Assembly (NCBI GenBank): GCA_008477525.1
Contig: SPDT01000006.1
Location: 2,755,501-2,819,500 of the forward strand
Length of the DNA stretch: 64,000 bases
Direction: 5' to 3'
DNA from: Hypomyces perniciosus
Lineage: Eukaryota > Ascomycota > Sordariomycetes > Hypocreales > Hypocreaceae
Each line of letters opens with the position of its first letter. Within the stretch, counting starts at the first letter, position 1. Shown here in pieces: positions 32,984-45,100 of the stretch. The position numbers were made by a program, and so were the translations under genes. The notes under the pieces were generated by a model, which saw only the letters and a program-made list of their open reading frames with translations, did not search any database and was not told where the DNA came from.

Positions 32984-33898
32984 TCAAGTCTCCCTGGCAC
33001 CACGCCGCGCAAAGCCAAACCCTCCTCTGCCACTGCCGTCTGGTCCTCTTGGTGCTCGAATTGCCTGATGCTCCTCTCGCACAGGCGGTCCCCGGGTGGA
33101 GGACTCGCCGTTGCCTCCCCCGCATCCACGCCTGCCTGACTCCGGTTTCGGTGAATAGCCGGGGTCGTACAGCTCCCTTGTCTGACTGGACTGGTTGTTT
33201 GGTCGTCGGTTCTCGAATTGGCGGTTCCCATTATTGTTATAGCTGTTATTGCCATTGTTACTGGCATTGCTATTGTTGTTTCTGTAGCTGCCTCCGCGAC
33301 CTCGGCCACGACCGGAATTGCGACCTTCGGATCTAGGCGGCGTCACTGTGCCCGTACCCGGCGACGATCCACGAGACGACGGGGCAGATTCTCCGAAGAT
33401 CTTTGCACGCGCCTCGTCGTATCGTCGCTGCTTCTCCTCCCGGTCCTTCTTTTGCTTCGCCCGGATCTCCTCCGGCGTTAATTGCGCTTCTTGCGGCTTG
33501 GACTCTTCTCCATCGTCGACTGACAATTGGGCCATGCCGGTGACGGGATCTCTCTTGGCGATCACGGGCTTCCGGCTCAGAACCTTGACTTGGGGCTTAA
33601 AACTTGGGGTAAGAGGCACGCCGTTGTTTGCTTCGAGATAGTGAAATGTCTCTGTGGAATCACTATACGAAAACGTCAGTAAATTGTGGAGGGACTTGAG
33701 GTATGTGGGACGAAATGAGGATCCCTACGCTGATTCCCATAGCTTACGATTCGCCTCCGCATGCTGTACGAGACGCTCCTGTCTCGAGAGAATGGATTGG
33801 GGGCTGGGTTGCTGGGAGCCCTCCTTCGACGCGACTCGATCGACTTGGGATTCCCAGTCGTCGTCCCAGGCAGTTGGAACACCCCCAGCCTTGTTCAT
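32984..33898 (-). CDS. SUZ-domain RNA-binding-type protein with RGG and Asn-rich tail
   Basis: Two minus-strand exons, 33898-33729 and 33662-32984, encode 282 residues. Exon 1 begins MNKAGGVPTAWDDDWESQVD and ends RKLWESA; the junction gives ADSTETFHYLEANNGVPLTP. Residues ~118-148 (LTPEEIRAKQKKDREEKQRR followed by YDEARAKIFG) fit the SUZ motif, a basic RNA-binding element. Downstream lie an RG-rich run (GRGRGRGGSYR), an Asn-rich run (NNNSNASNNGNNSYNNNG), and a C-terminal RGG-like end (GSGRGGFGFARRGARET). Family knowledge: SUZ-domain proteins bind mRNA and can join ribonucleoprotein granules. By inference this is a cytoplasmic mRNA-binding protein. Exon 1 has no long open frame of its own and was found through the splice signals. 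Confidence 0.88.
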
Positions 33899-34403
33899 CT
33901 TGGGCAGGGAAAGGTATGAGGAGAACTCTAGTATGAGCGCAGAAGAGTGGTGCTGGATCGGATATTGCTAGGCCTGCACTCGCCGCAGAGCAGTCGGGGT
34001 TGCCTATCACTCTGTGTCTTCACACATCAATAAGGCGGGTTGTGAAATTGTCGTCGAAAATCAGAGTTAGTTGAGAGAGAGACCCTTGGGGCTTATCGTG
34101 GGTGTGGCTTGTTGATTCGCAGTAGTACCGGATGGTACCAAAGCGGGAAGAATGCAAAGAATAAATTCTGCGGCGCTAAGCCGCCGACGCATGTACCCCC
34201 AGGTTTCTCTGAATGCGGGGCTCCGGCGAGATGGATGAGGATGGATAGTGGGGCACTCGAGATGTGGCTCTGTCAAGTGTCAACTCTGCACGGAGTGAGG
34301 CAACTCTTAGCAAATGCAAATCTTGAGTCTATTTGAACAGTCAACTGAATCTGAAGGTATGGGCCCTATAAGCTCTATCCATACTTAGACTTATCCTATC
34401 AGC
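33899..34403. promoter_or_regulatory. Divergent promoter region (SUZ gene / small spliced gene)
   Basis: 505 bases between two start codons pointing apart. No open frame of interest or clear core element was identified. Confidence 0.45.
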
Positions 34404-34739
34404 ATGCAACAACTGGGCCTCATGGCGGAAACATCTTCAAGTCCCATCGCGGCTAACAGCTCCAACGTCGCCTCAGCGAGGGCGAAGGAGGAAATCGAGG
34501 CGGCCAGGTCGAAGCTCACAGATCAAAACTTTTTTATGGGTATGTAGGAGATCTCCATGGTCCTACTTATTCTCAATCACCGCCATTTCACATCCCCGAA
34601 TTAACAAGCTGCGGTAGGCCGTTACGCTGACCCGTTGCTGTCACGACCGCCCTCGAATCCCCAGCTCTGGCCTAGAGGCCTAACACAGGAGATGGAGAAG
34701 AGGTGGCTTGCCATGATCAAGGAATATCGCAGTGCTTAA
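34404..34739 (+). CDS. Small spliced gene, 85-residue protein of unknown function
   Basis: Two exons, 34404-34539 and 34618-34739, joined by a 78-nt intron with a GTATGT donor, a TTAAC branch-like site and a GGTAG acceptor. Phase matches exactly: ATG G joins GC CGT, giving FFMGRYADPLLSRPPSNPQL. The protein starts MQQLGLMAETSSSPIAANSS, has a charged helix (ARAKEEIEAARSKLTDQ), and ends TQEMEKRWLAMIKEYRSA. There is no signal peptide or membrane segment. A second in-frame ATG at 34422 gives 79 residues. I do not recognise the family. Codon use is like the neighbouring genes, and the exon 2 frame is open right up to its stop. It lies head-to-head with the SUZ-domain gene. Confidence 0.7.
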
Positions 34740-36313
34740 ACAGGGTTTCAAGTCCATTTGGAAGGCACTGTGAATTTAGTGAAGGTATATCAGACTTTGA
34801 TACGCCGATACCGGTGACAAGCAAACGAAGTAACGATACAAATATACTATAGAATCGCTGGAGGGGTTGTTGGTTTTCAACAACACGAAGCTGTACGTTT
34901 AATCGTATTTCCCAGCAATCAACTGTTGACGCAAAGTCAGGCACTGTTCCTCCATGCGCTTAAATGCTTAAATGCTTTGGTCAGCGCATTCGATATGACT
35001 GGATGTCCTTCACCGCGCTTCGCAATATCCATACGAGCTCGAAATGCAAGTTACGAGGTAGCCAGGCACCAATTATTGATATAGATGGTCACTCCTATTG
35101 TTGATATCAATTGTTGGACCACTTGGTACAGCATACAAACTGTTCTAGAAGCCGCCTCGTGTTGCCATCCGTCACATCCCGGCAAAACTTGCTCCGTCCG
35201 GCGTTCAGGGTCATGGTCGAGATTTTGCGTGTGATGCGACCTTACTCGTGCATTAATAAACACACTCTCACAGATGGATAGCCTCACCATCCCGCAGTCC
35301 AAGAGGAATGGAATCAGTGGCGAATTCTACCACCTTCACCGAGACGTCTAGGCTGTGGCATTAGGCTGCCCGCATCTAATAACGTGGTTGCGTGGCTAAC
35401 TCAAGTGCCACCTACAAGCCACACCAATATTCCCTCGAGCCGTAATTGAAACTTAGCCACACGAGGCAACCAAGGCGACTCCGAACACAGTACAAGTCTC
35501 GTCACTTCTCTACGCTATCCTCGTGCCTCTAGGACAGCAGTTGTCTTACCTAAAGGCGATACCAGACAACAGGCTGACATGCATTTCGTAAATGGGAAAA
35601 TACGCGATATTCAACAGGTGCAACGTGTGCTCTCTCGATCTTACGTAAGGTGGTGATCGATGGGATGAGGCTGAGGTGGGCGGACTGTCCATACTCTCTG
35701 TCAATAGGGCGTGGCAAAATTCAGTATGCCCTTTGGAGAGGCGTAAATGTGAGTGCTAGAGCACATAATAGGGAGGGTATGTGTCATGACTAGGCAGCTG
35801 AAATATCGTCACGGCATTCTTAAAAAGCAACAAATACCACTCTATTTTATTACCACTCGCGTGCAATGAAGCTGCAGTGATTAGTGGCGACAATGAGTCG
35901 TGGCCGGCATCTCGATGAAAAATGACGGAAAGCAAGGTTCTCGGGACTTCAATACATGATAAGGCAATTCTCCGTGTATGCAGTCAGATTTCTTTTTTCA
36001 AAAGATAGTTTTGAATGTCTATGTAAGGGGACTGCGGAGATGACGGTATATCAGATATCTGGCTGTTCAGATGACAGTTTGTCTGCATGCATGCTCTTGG
36101 CTGAGGCATGTCCTACTACGTATTAGGTGTCTACCTATGCATCAGACGACAATACGATTCAATGCGGAGTACATAGACACTGGTGCCAAGATATAACGGT
36201 GTGTCCGAAACTGCTTGCTGTCCAGAATATGTGTCGAGGACAAGCCTGTCGGCTTTATTTGCTGAGTTACCCGTCGGAGTGGCGGAAATAATGGAGGGCG
36301 AATTCAACCAGAT

Positions 36314-36331
36314 GTACGGAGTACTCCGTAC
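36314..36331. repeat. 18-bp perfect palindrome GTACGGAGTACTCCGTAC
   Basis: The sequence equals its own reverse complement over all 18 bases. It joins ACGGAGTAC and TACTCCGTA head to head, so it is the most symmetric copy of the dispersed word family. A TACTT-like extension follows on the right side. Confidence 0.9.
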
Positions 36332-37630
36332 TTCCAACATCGAGGTACACATCGAAGTACTTGGTGAAGAGTGAGAAAAATGCTCCGTAGAATGTGGCGT
36401 GGATACCTATCATGCCTCGATTGCTTTCTTTTCTGTTAGTATTCTCATTTTTTTAGAAATGGGAAAACTTATAATTCTAGGAAACGAAAATCGTATGATT
36501 TACCTCATGAATGCGAGTCCCCTCCCATTGCACACCGTCATCGAGACAAAGGGCCGTGCAAACACTACCTTGGAGGCTGTGGGTGGTATTATAGTACCTA
36601 CAGTGGCTTGCTCGCCCTTTCGCAAGGGGGGCTTGAATATCAACACCATTACCAGATTCCCGGGACCTGTGTTGCAACTCTTGGTCGAAACAAGATTCAT
36701 CTGATCTCACACCGCTACCACCTTGCACAGCAAGTGATATCTGAACGATTCATGCCCTGCATTACCGAAGATGTCGCCCACAGGAATCTCGGAATCATGT
36801 ACAACGGCCTTCCCTACCCGCCTTGATGGAGTCCGTATTATCAAAAACCCCGCCTTCGAGGGAGGTCGGCTGCGGGACTCCACCTGGCGAAAGAAGAGGT
36901 CCATGACTGACTGACTCCGTGCTCTTGTCGTCGGCGGCGAACAAAGCACCTCACGCAATGTGGCGCTCGATGATGGCGATCCGTCTGCCAATTCGAAACC
37001 CGGGAGATGTGGTATCGATCAAAGTTTGACGGGTGAAGGTGTTTGCGTAGTTCCTTTTTGGGGAGAAGATCGATGTGGCAGCACCAAGCCTCACCGACGG
37101 ATCGGCCAATGCTGGTGGCTTCCGGTGCCGAGCACGTCGCTTCAAGTATTAGGCAGTATGTATTGATGTATGTACAGAGTACATGCACAGGAGGGCAGTG
37201 TTAATAAGGTACTAGGTAATCAATTGGCAGCTGATGTGTCGTTACTCCGTGCTGCGTAGTGCTGAAGGTCTCATAAACAGATCGTACTCGTATACGATGG
37301 TGTGTGGGCGTGCATTGCAACGGCTGAGGACATGGAACTTGTATCACATCAATCAGATCGGCGGCGTACAACAATATGGGTTAAAAATAGCTGCTGCTGA
37401 CTAGACCCGGCCAATGCCTGATTGATCAGGAATGCCCATCTTAAACTTTGCAGCAACACAGCCTGCGTGCCTGCGTGCCTACGTGTACAGAGTACGCTCA
37501 AAAGACATGTCATGTTCAAAGACGTGGATGCCACTGCATGGGTACCACCCACTGTACCGCAAGTACAGGCACCTGTGCGCCTAATCGGAGCGGGGTCTGT
37601 CAGGTCCATCAGTGGCAGGCTGGCAGTAGC

Positions 37631-37664
37631 GCAGTGGGCGCAATGGGCGCAGTGGGCGCAGTGG
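37631..37664. repeat. Minisatellite, 9-base unit GCAGTGGGC
   Basis: Nearly four tandem copies of GCAGTGGGC/GCAATGGGC. In one minus frame it reads as His-Cys-Ala repeats, but no supporting coding context exists. Confidence 0.8.
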
Positions 37665-38111
37665 ATGCCATGCCAATGGATGCCATGGATCAGTGGTTGT
37701 ACCGCTACTCCCAGCCAGTGCTTGCTGCTCCATAACTCCACCTCCGAAAGCAACCTACCGCGCACTTCCGCTAGAAAGCCTTCCACCACCTGAACGTACC
37801 CGCGCACTGTACGAGGAAACCTTGGAGCGCCGCCCAGCGGCTCCCTCATCTGGATTTCACTTTGCCCCAAGAAACCGTCCACTTACAAACAACTTTTTCA
37901 ACACTGCACCTCCATCTTCCCAACCTTTTTTCCTCTGCATCACCATCCGTGATACAGCTTCCCTTCGCGACCGACAGCTGGCGTGCGCGACGCCGTCCGA
38001 CCTCGACCTCCCTCTCCCCTCTGACTCTGCTCGTGTATTATCGACTCGCCGTGTTTACGCTGACAAACGAACGACTTCGAATTCAAATCCGAACCCGAAT
38101 CCCCTGCAGCC

Positions 38112-38194
38112 ATGTCCGGTCCTGAAAGCTCGCACGCTGGAGGAGGAGGAGGCTTTGACCTGTTAAGGAGAGCCACCCAGGCAATGATGTCAAA
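38112..38194 (+). other. Candidate upstream coding exon of the SCH9-type kinase gene
   Basis: From an ATG in a strong context (GCAGCCATGTCC) the frame reads MSGPESSHAGGGGGFDLLRR then ATQAMMS, and stops being open soon after a GTACGTG donor at 38195. It ends in phase 2. An acceptor at 39419-39420 (TTTGTCCAG) opens a frame in the matching phase that runs into the kinase gene, adding NKIFTFSPSLAIQLT before MHGVDQ. The implied intron is 1225 bases, long for a mould. If not joined to the kinase, it could be a 5' UTR exon with a short upstream frame. Confidence 0.45.
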
Positions 38195-39463
38195 GTACGT
38201 GTGGTTTGTGTTTCCTTCCTCGAATAAACATCCCCGCGCCTCTCTCTATTTCTCCGCATCATGTCGCAAAGCCAACCCCGCCATCATCATTACTGTCCTG
38301 TCGCTACTCGAGAGCTACCCCAAGTGGGAGCATTCAACCCTTTAGGGGCCTGTCATTTCCTCATATCAAGTTCTTCCTGCTGGTGCTGGGGCCTTCCCAT
38401 CCCTCCAACATCATCCCAATCGATATCTGGCGATGAGGGGATGTCCATTGGGCGGGCACCGCACGACATATTCAGACGTTGGTTTCAGCTCCCTCCACAG
38501 GCAGACCCGGCCAACAATGTCTCGCACTTTGAAATCATGAGTCAGCTATTGTCATTCTGGCTAGTGTCAGCGGCTTCCGCCGGCTACCTTGTAACTCCAT
38601 TGCAGAGGATACTGTGCGTGCCTATGGGTGTTTGGGCTAGTGCATCTTCATCTCTATGACATACGGCAGTGCTTGTTGAGGAGACCCGTTGCAGGGATTT
38701 GCACATGTCAATCAAGGAACCTCCACTAGCGACAACAAAATTGAGGACAAGCTTGCCCTGGACGACACGGCTATTTTGCGGAACCACACCCGTCAACCCT
38801 CCCGGTAGTAGTAGTACTCCTACGTCTGCTACTAGCAGCTGATCAAGGTACAACATGGCCAAGAAGCTTGTTCCTGCTCGCTGCTTGGCTCTTTTGCCTC
38901 ACAACGCAACTTGGCTGGCGACTGCACCCTGACTCGTCATCAGTCTCCCGTGGCGCCATTGCAATTGGGACTCAACTCGACGACTCTCGCTTCGACCCAA
39001 GACCATAAAACTGCTCAGCTGGTTGGCGCGCCTGAGCCGCCCATTGATGAACCCCGCCATAAATCATCGCACGGCCTTCTTCTTCCAGACCTGATCAAGC
39101 CTCGAGATCCCCACATGGCCGTTCCGGAGCAAAATTCGTCTCGTCATCCCCTATCTCTTGCACTTTTGCGCCCGATGCCTCTGCTTTCACATCCGCTGTC
39201 GGAACTTTCCCACATTATTACCCCCAGTACACGCAGCCCAACCTGTCTCTTGCCAGTGGTTTCCGTGTTTTCCTCGTCAATTATCAATCCTCCCCTATCC
39301 AGTTAGTGTACATCAGAACTTCGATTCCTGTTCACCCCTCTTAATATCTGGCCCGCCACCATGAACTAGTGTTCCCACCTCACCCAGCACTTCCCCGCGC
39401 CGCCCTTGTCATTTGTCCAGCAAAATCTTTACATTTTCCCCCTCGCTCGCCATTCAATTAACC

Positions 39464-42147
39464 ATGCATGGTGTTGACCAATCCACCAGAACCGCCACGA
39501 CCGATGAAGATGGTGCGGACCATATCGGCTTTGAAACACCTCGGTCTGGTGTAGCCACTCCCCATCCCGACCCTCATGATAAACGCCTGCCCGGAATCAT
39601 GAGTTACTTTGGCCAGGTTCGTCATGACCTTTCTGCAAGCCAGACGTACTCTTCTATGATAACAAGGTCTGAGAGCACTACGTCTTGGGACCAGAAGCTA
39701 GACCTACAGCTCCGGGACGATTTGTCCATGGAGCTACAGTCGCATCAACAAGCCGAGAGCTCTCAGTCTTGCAACTCTTCACTACCCAATGAAAATCACC
39801 ATACCCATTCACACAAAGTCTTGCCCATCCGTCCAAGCGCTAGTCAAGAAACACGGAAGGAATCACACCCCTATCCAACTCCACCCACTTCACAAGTATC
39901 CTCCTCAACGGGATCAGTGACTCCAGAAATGCCTTGCTCAGATGGGGACGTTGGGAGTGTCAGTTCAGCCGGCGCATCTTTCAGCTCACCGCCTGTGAAG
40001 GCAACTGGTTGTTCGCAAGTCCCTAATACCCATTCCCAAGCACCTTGTCTTCCATCACAATCGGAGACAAACACCACTCCTAACCCTCTTCCCACCTCAT
40101 CCAAACAAGCTCATAGATCTTCAAAATCACATTCTGCTTCTTCAGATTCTGGCACGATTCAGGCCCCCAGCAAGTGGTTTTCACTTCAAGGACTCAAAGA
40201 GCTAACTCGTGGTGTCATCTTCAAGAGCGGCCCGCCAACTCCTACCAGAGCCCTCTCTGCTGCCAATTCACACTCAGACGGTAGAGACACGCCTTGCAGA
40301 ACAAGCCATGATGGGGCGGAAACCAGCGGAACACAGACCCCGCGAGGCTCCGGTGCCCAAGCTCCAACTGCGAAGGGGAGGTTAACCATCAAGATTGCTG
40401 AAGCACGGGGGCTGCGTAAGAGCCGTGACCCTTATGTCGTTGCGGTGTTTCAACGAAGTGAGCTCATTTCTGGAGGCCCACGACCCTCTGAGGAGGAGGA
40501 ACATTCTGCTGTCATGCCACCCAGTCTAGGCGGAATCCCGATGAAGCGGCAAGCAAGCGATTCCGGTCGTCCAATGGCGATTCCTATGCGCAGCCGTCAA
40601 AGCAGCAACACCAGCATCTCCGATTACAACACTTTCCGCAACCGGACTACCCCACGGGCTCTTTACTCGAACCCCAAATGGGACGCAGAAGCTGTTTTGT
40701 AAGTCTCAATGACATCACCTCAATGCTGAAATTCAAGCTAATCACACACGACAGCGACGTTGTTGACTCAGATATGTTAGTGGACATTTCTGTGTATGAT
40801 CACACCATTTCCGGAGAGGAGTTCTTGGGTCACGTCAACCTTGAAGCGAGGAGAGACAAGGATGGTCTCGTAAAGGGGTGGTTCACGTTGCATGGCCATG
40901 CCAACACAATGGCCGAAAACGCCCCTACGGGCGAGATATACGTTGAGGCTATCTACCAGAGGACAGAGAGGAAGCACTTCGGTCCGAGCGACTTCGAGAT
41001 TCTTAAGCTTATCGGCAAGGGGACGTTTGGCCAAGTCTATCAAGTTCGCAAGAAGGATACCCGACGGATCTATGCTATGAAGGTCCTGCAGAAGAAGGTA
41101 ATTGTGCAGAAGAAAGAGGTGGCACATACTGTCGGGGAGCGGAATATTCTCGTCCGCACAGCGACATCCGATTCCCCCTTCATTGTCGGACTCAAATTCT
41201 CGTTTCAGACGCCTTCTGAGCTGTACTTGGTGACCGACTACATGTCCGGCGGAGAGCTGTTCTGGCACCTTCAAAAAGAAGGCCGATTTGATGAGAGGCG
41301 CGCCAAGTTTTACATTGCGGAGTTGATCTTGGCGATTCAGCATCTGCACAACAATGACATTGTCTATCGTGACCTCAAGCCAGAGAACATCCTTCTAGAT
41401 GCCAACGGTCATATTGCGCTGTGCGACTTTGGATTGTCCAAGGCGAACCTCACCAAGAACGACACTACCAATACCTTCTGTGGAACTACGGAGTACCTTG
41501 CCCCAGAAGTCCTCCTGGACGAGTCAGGCTACACCAAAATGGTCGACTTTTGGTCGCTTGGTGTCTTGGTGTTCGAGATGTGCTGTGGATGGAGTCCCTT
41601 CTATGCGGAGGACACGCAGCAGATGTACAAGAACATCGCCTTTGGCAAAGTCAGATTCCCACGCGACACTCTATCGCAAGAGGGTCGGAACTTCGTCAAG
41701 GGATTGCTTAACAGAAATCCCAAACACAGACTAGGAGCGACCGATGATGCTGAAGAGCTCAAGCGCCATGCTTTCTTCAACGACATCGACTGGAATCTCC
41801 TGTCCAAGAAGCTTATTACTCCACCATTCAAGCCGAAGTTGAAGTCCGAAACGGATGTCTCCTATTTCGATCCCGAGTTTACTACTGCACTGGATCAGAA
41901 TGGATCTCTCAACGAGCGGGCTGCTGCGTTGGCCCGAGGGTATGCTGCCTCCACGCCACTTTCGCCTTCAGTGCAAGCCAACTTCCAGGGATTCACTTAT
42001 GTCGACGAGAGTGCACTGGAAGACCATATGCGGGATCAATATCGAGGAAGGATAGATGATGATGAAGACATGGACGATGCTCATGCGAACGGTGATGGTA
42101 ATGACGACGATGAATGGGACAACCTGGATGACATCGACCCAAGATAA
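39464..42147 (+). CDS. SCH9: SCH9-type AGC kinase with C2 domain
   Basis: Two exons, 39464-40698 and 40755-42147, encode 875 residues from the first in-frame ATG. The first 300 residues are Ser/Thr/Pro-rich. A C2 domain begins near residue 305 (GRLTIKIAEARGLRKSRDPY) and is completed across the 56-nt intron (KWDAEAVFDVVDSDMLVDIS). The kinase domain (~492-750) has LIGKGTFGQVYQV, YAMKVLQKK, YRDLKPENILLD, DFGLSK and TFCGTTEYLAPE with the activation-loop Thr. The C-terminal extension holds a turn motif (STPLSPS) and hydrophobic motif FQGFTY near residue 822, the TORC1 target in Sch9. The tail is Asp-rich. Family knowledge: Sch9 relays nutrient and TORC1 signals to growth, ribosome synthesis and stress response. 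A possible extra upstream exon is listed separately. The intron is free of stops in one frame, so a shorter open frame starting at 40678 is an artefact. Confidence 0.94.
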
Positions 42148-45100
42148 TCAAATCGGATGAGCGGCATTACCAAGTCATCTGCACATGATGAGGAAATGGT
42201 GGAGGGCTCGCACTTTATCCATAATCAATCCTTGGTTGGTTAAGGTAATGCTACTGTTTATGTGGCGTCTTTTGTTTCCTTCCCTTCTTTGATGATAATG
42301 ACGGGCGCACTTGTACCTGAAAAAAAAGTAATATCCCGAAACCCACTTTGATGACGTTGGTACGAACGGTTAATAATGGCATGACTGCATTGGGGTTGGC
42401 TGGTTTTGCATTTGCATTTTCCATGGCTACTGTGCAGGAAGGGTCCAGGCGTTCTGGTTGAGAGAGAGCGAGAGAGATGTGGTGATTGGAATCAGCCCTA
42501 AGTCTCAGACTGCTTGCCCTAGCTGATGGATTTCGTGCTGGTTCCAGAACACCGAAAACAAAGGGGAAAAAGAGATACAGAGAGAAGGCGAGATCGAGAA
42601 AGATGGACAAAAGCAAATCAGCATGTTTTGTATTCTTGACTGTCATCCACCGCATTTGGGGTTGTGTGTACTACTGACAAGGTCTTATGCTGCCGCATGT
42701 GTTGCTGTGCTGCTTTGTCCCCAGTCTCGGTCCAAGACATGTAATAATGGTCCTTTAATATTTCCACGGTTCTACACGACGTTTCCTATTATTGAGGTCA
42801 CTGTGTGTGTATAATAAAACGCTGCAACTTGTTCGACTAGCACTTTTAAAACACTCTTGGGAGTCTTGGAAACACCAGAGCCAAAGTTGTCTAAATGTTC
42901 ACTATCAATACCGAAATACCTATGCAACTGTCAATCCCAATCATCTCATAGAGAAGCTCATCGCATTGAAATATTTCGATACATCACATGCTTCCGTTAG
43001 CAACTGATAACTGTAACCAACTAGATGATGATATATATATCCTAACTATTGTTTACAACCAAATAATCAGGATTAGCCAATTCCAAAGTCTATATTTACA
43101 TACACACATATATATAAATTAGCTAGTGTATTTCCTATACGATAGGATAATCGGGTATATGCACTAACTCTACTATATAGGTTTCATCTGCGGTGTAGTA
43201 AGGATACCTGACGGAACCAAGTTGGATTGTACAGAGGTCATTGGTAAGCTCAAAGGATAAGCTTCCGGCATACGAGTATAGTGCACTACTAGCTAGGTTG
43301 GGGTAGCCTTGATTCCCTAACACAGTCAGCCACCAAAAGTCTCCGATCACTTTACATAATGAGATTAGAGTGGCCTTGATGATAATCCACCAACTTCATC
43401 CCTAAACACCAGCAGCTAAACGGTCGATCACGACGTGCCTAAGTAGCTATATAACTAACTCAAGGAAGAGTCTACCTTCTTCTTCCGCGAGGAAAAGAAG
43501 TGACAATGGGCGTCTTGCTCGTCTCTTCACTATATTTCTCCACGTAGCGGCAGTTAACTTGTTTGAGAATCCACCGAGATTATACTATGAGACAGCACAT
43601 AAAAGACGAATGGCTTTCATATGCCTCTTTAAAATTTGCAGCACAGTATCACTCAGAAAGTCCTTCCAATTTGCTGCAGTCTTCCCAAGTATCAATCAAA
43701 TGGCAACAGTAAAAGAGCACATGAATAACAAAAGAAATTTTATATCGAGGACTCTTTGGAGCTCTTGCTGATACCAGTGAGGTCGTGAGAGGCTACTACT
43801 TAAATACGCACGATGACTGGTAATGAAAACAGGCTAATATGGCTGCTGTTGAGTGTGCTCATGACGGATCCGGCTATTCATCAGCTCGGCGAGTTTCTGA
43901 AAAAAACAAGCCGCCTTATTACGAGTAATTGTAAGTGACCGAGAACTCGCATTAATGAAAACATTAAACTTCGACAAAGTCTTCTCGCGAATCCCTCGTG
44001 TTCTCTGACATTAGTACATCGATATGAAGTACTAAACGTCGTCTCGAATACGAAGAACCCTTTCCCTAAGCCTACCCACAGTGGCGACAGCGTTATTCAA
44101 ACCGGCCCTCGCACGGCACAAGTTTATTTATTGAGCAAGTCTGAGCTTGTCTACACTCCAAAACTCGAGGAGTTGGAGGCCCCGGGTAAGCGTAATGGCC
44201 AAGCTGTGCAGTATACCCTACAGACTTGGAAAAGAAAAGATTGTGTGCGCTGCTTTACTGACCGTTATCCCCACTATGGCCGCATCACAATAATCGTCGA
44301 ATCTTTACACGCAAGCCCCAAAGGCTTCCATACAGCACTCGATTTGTCATATCAAAATAATACTCGAAAAGTTACAACTCTTATGGACTCAACCCCCCCC
44401 CCCCCCCCCTTCCACAGCACCGACCGCAGTAAGCCGCGGCGTGTCTGTGATACCGCGAGCATATAAACGAACAATCCAAATGAGCCTCCCGAGGCTTGGG
44501 GCTAAGAATGAGGGCGAGACCGACTTTGCTGGCGACAATATTGAATTCGAAGACAATGGAAATTGGCCAACATGATAACTGTAAATAGTCTCAGATTCAA
44601 TGATGTAATAGGTTCAGTCGGATGTCGATGATAGGTAAGTGTGAAACAGGCGATGACGGAGATACTTCAAACGTCAACAGACGCAGTTTCAACTTCTGGC
44701 GCATTCCAGTGCTGAATATGTCTTTCGTTAGATCACATGATAGGTTGACGAAGAGGTCATGTCGTGTAAAATGACAAGAAGCATGGCATGGACAAGAGAT
44801 GGAGCTTGCTTGGACCGAGGCTCATGCTCTTGCTACGAGGTAGCTTTCATGTAAGTGGGCTATCGAAAATCACCTGCATAGAACGATGCAAGATGGATGC
44901 GGGCTTCATGTTTCATTTAGTATTGGCATTCGCAATTGGTGTCCTACACTGAATCGATGCTGTTTGAGGGAAAATGTACAACGGGATAAACATCCCCATC
45001 AATCTGGCATCCTGTTTTCGGGACTGCCATCTTGTATAGTCGCCTCCTCTCTCCTTCTCACACTCTCTCTTGTTTCCTCCACTTTAAGAATTCACTGCAG

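Larger units (their letters stand above)
34740..38111. other. 3.4 kb region without a recognised gene
   Basis: Open frames here are short and carry no motif I recognise. Features seen are the 18-bp palindrome at 36314-36331, further ACGGAGTAC/TACTCCGT words near 36163, 37174 and 37246, and a 9-base minisatellite at 37631-37664. From about 37740 the sequence turns C/T-rich, resembling a 5' UTR for a transcript starting near 38100. Confidence 0.5.

Noticed and set aside
36399..36704. 101-codon open frame on the plus strand
   Set aside because: No recognised motif, mixed codon use and no splice partners. Kept as non-coding for lack of support.
39413..39463. Kinase start at 39413
   Set aside because: The codon is TTG, not ATG. 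The segment is coding only if the candidate exon at 38112 is spliced to it.
40678..40754. Kinase open frame starting at 40678 as a separate gene
   Set aside because: The apparent start lies in the SCH9 exon read in the wrong frame. Splicing 40699-40754 restores AVFDVVDSDML, the expected C2 sequence.
40777..41349. 190-codon open frame on the minus strand
   Set aside because: Antisense to the SCH9 kinase domain, with no recognisable motif.
43135..43350. 71-codon open frame on the minus strand
   Set aside because: Reads somewhat like a protein (many aromatic residues) but sits in an A/T-rich, stop-dense stretch and matches no family I know; possible relic only.
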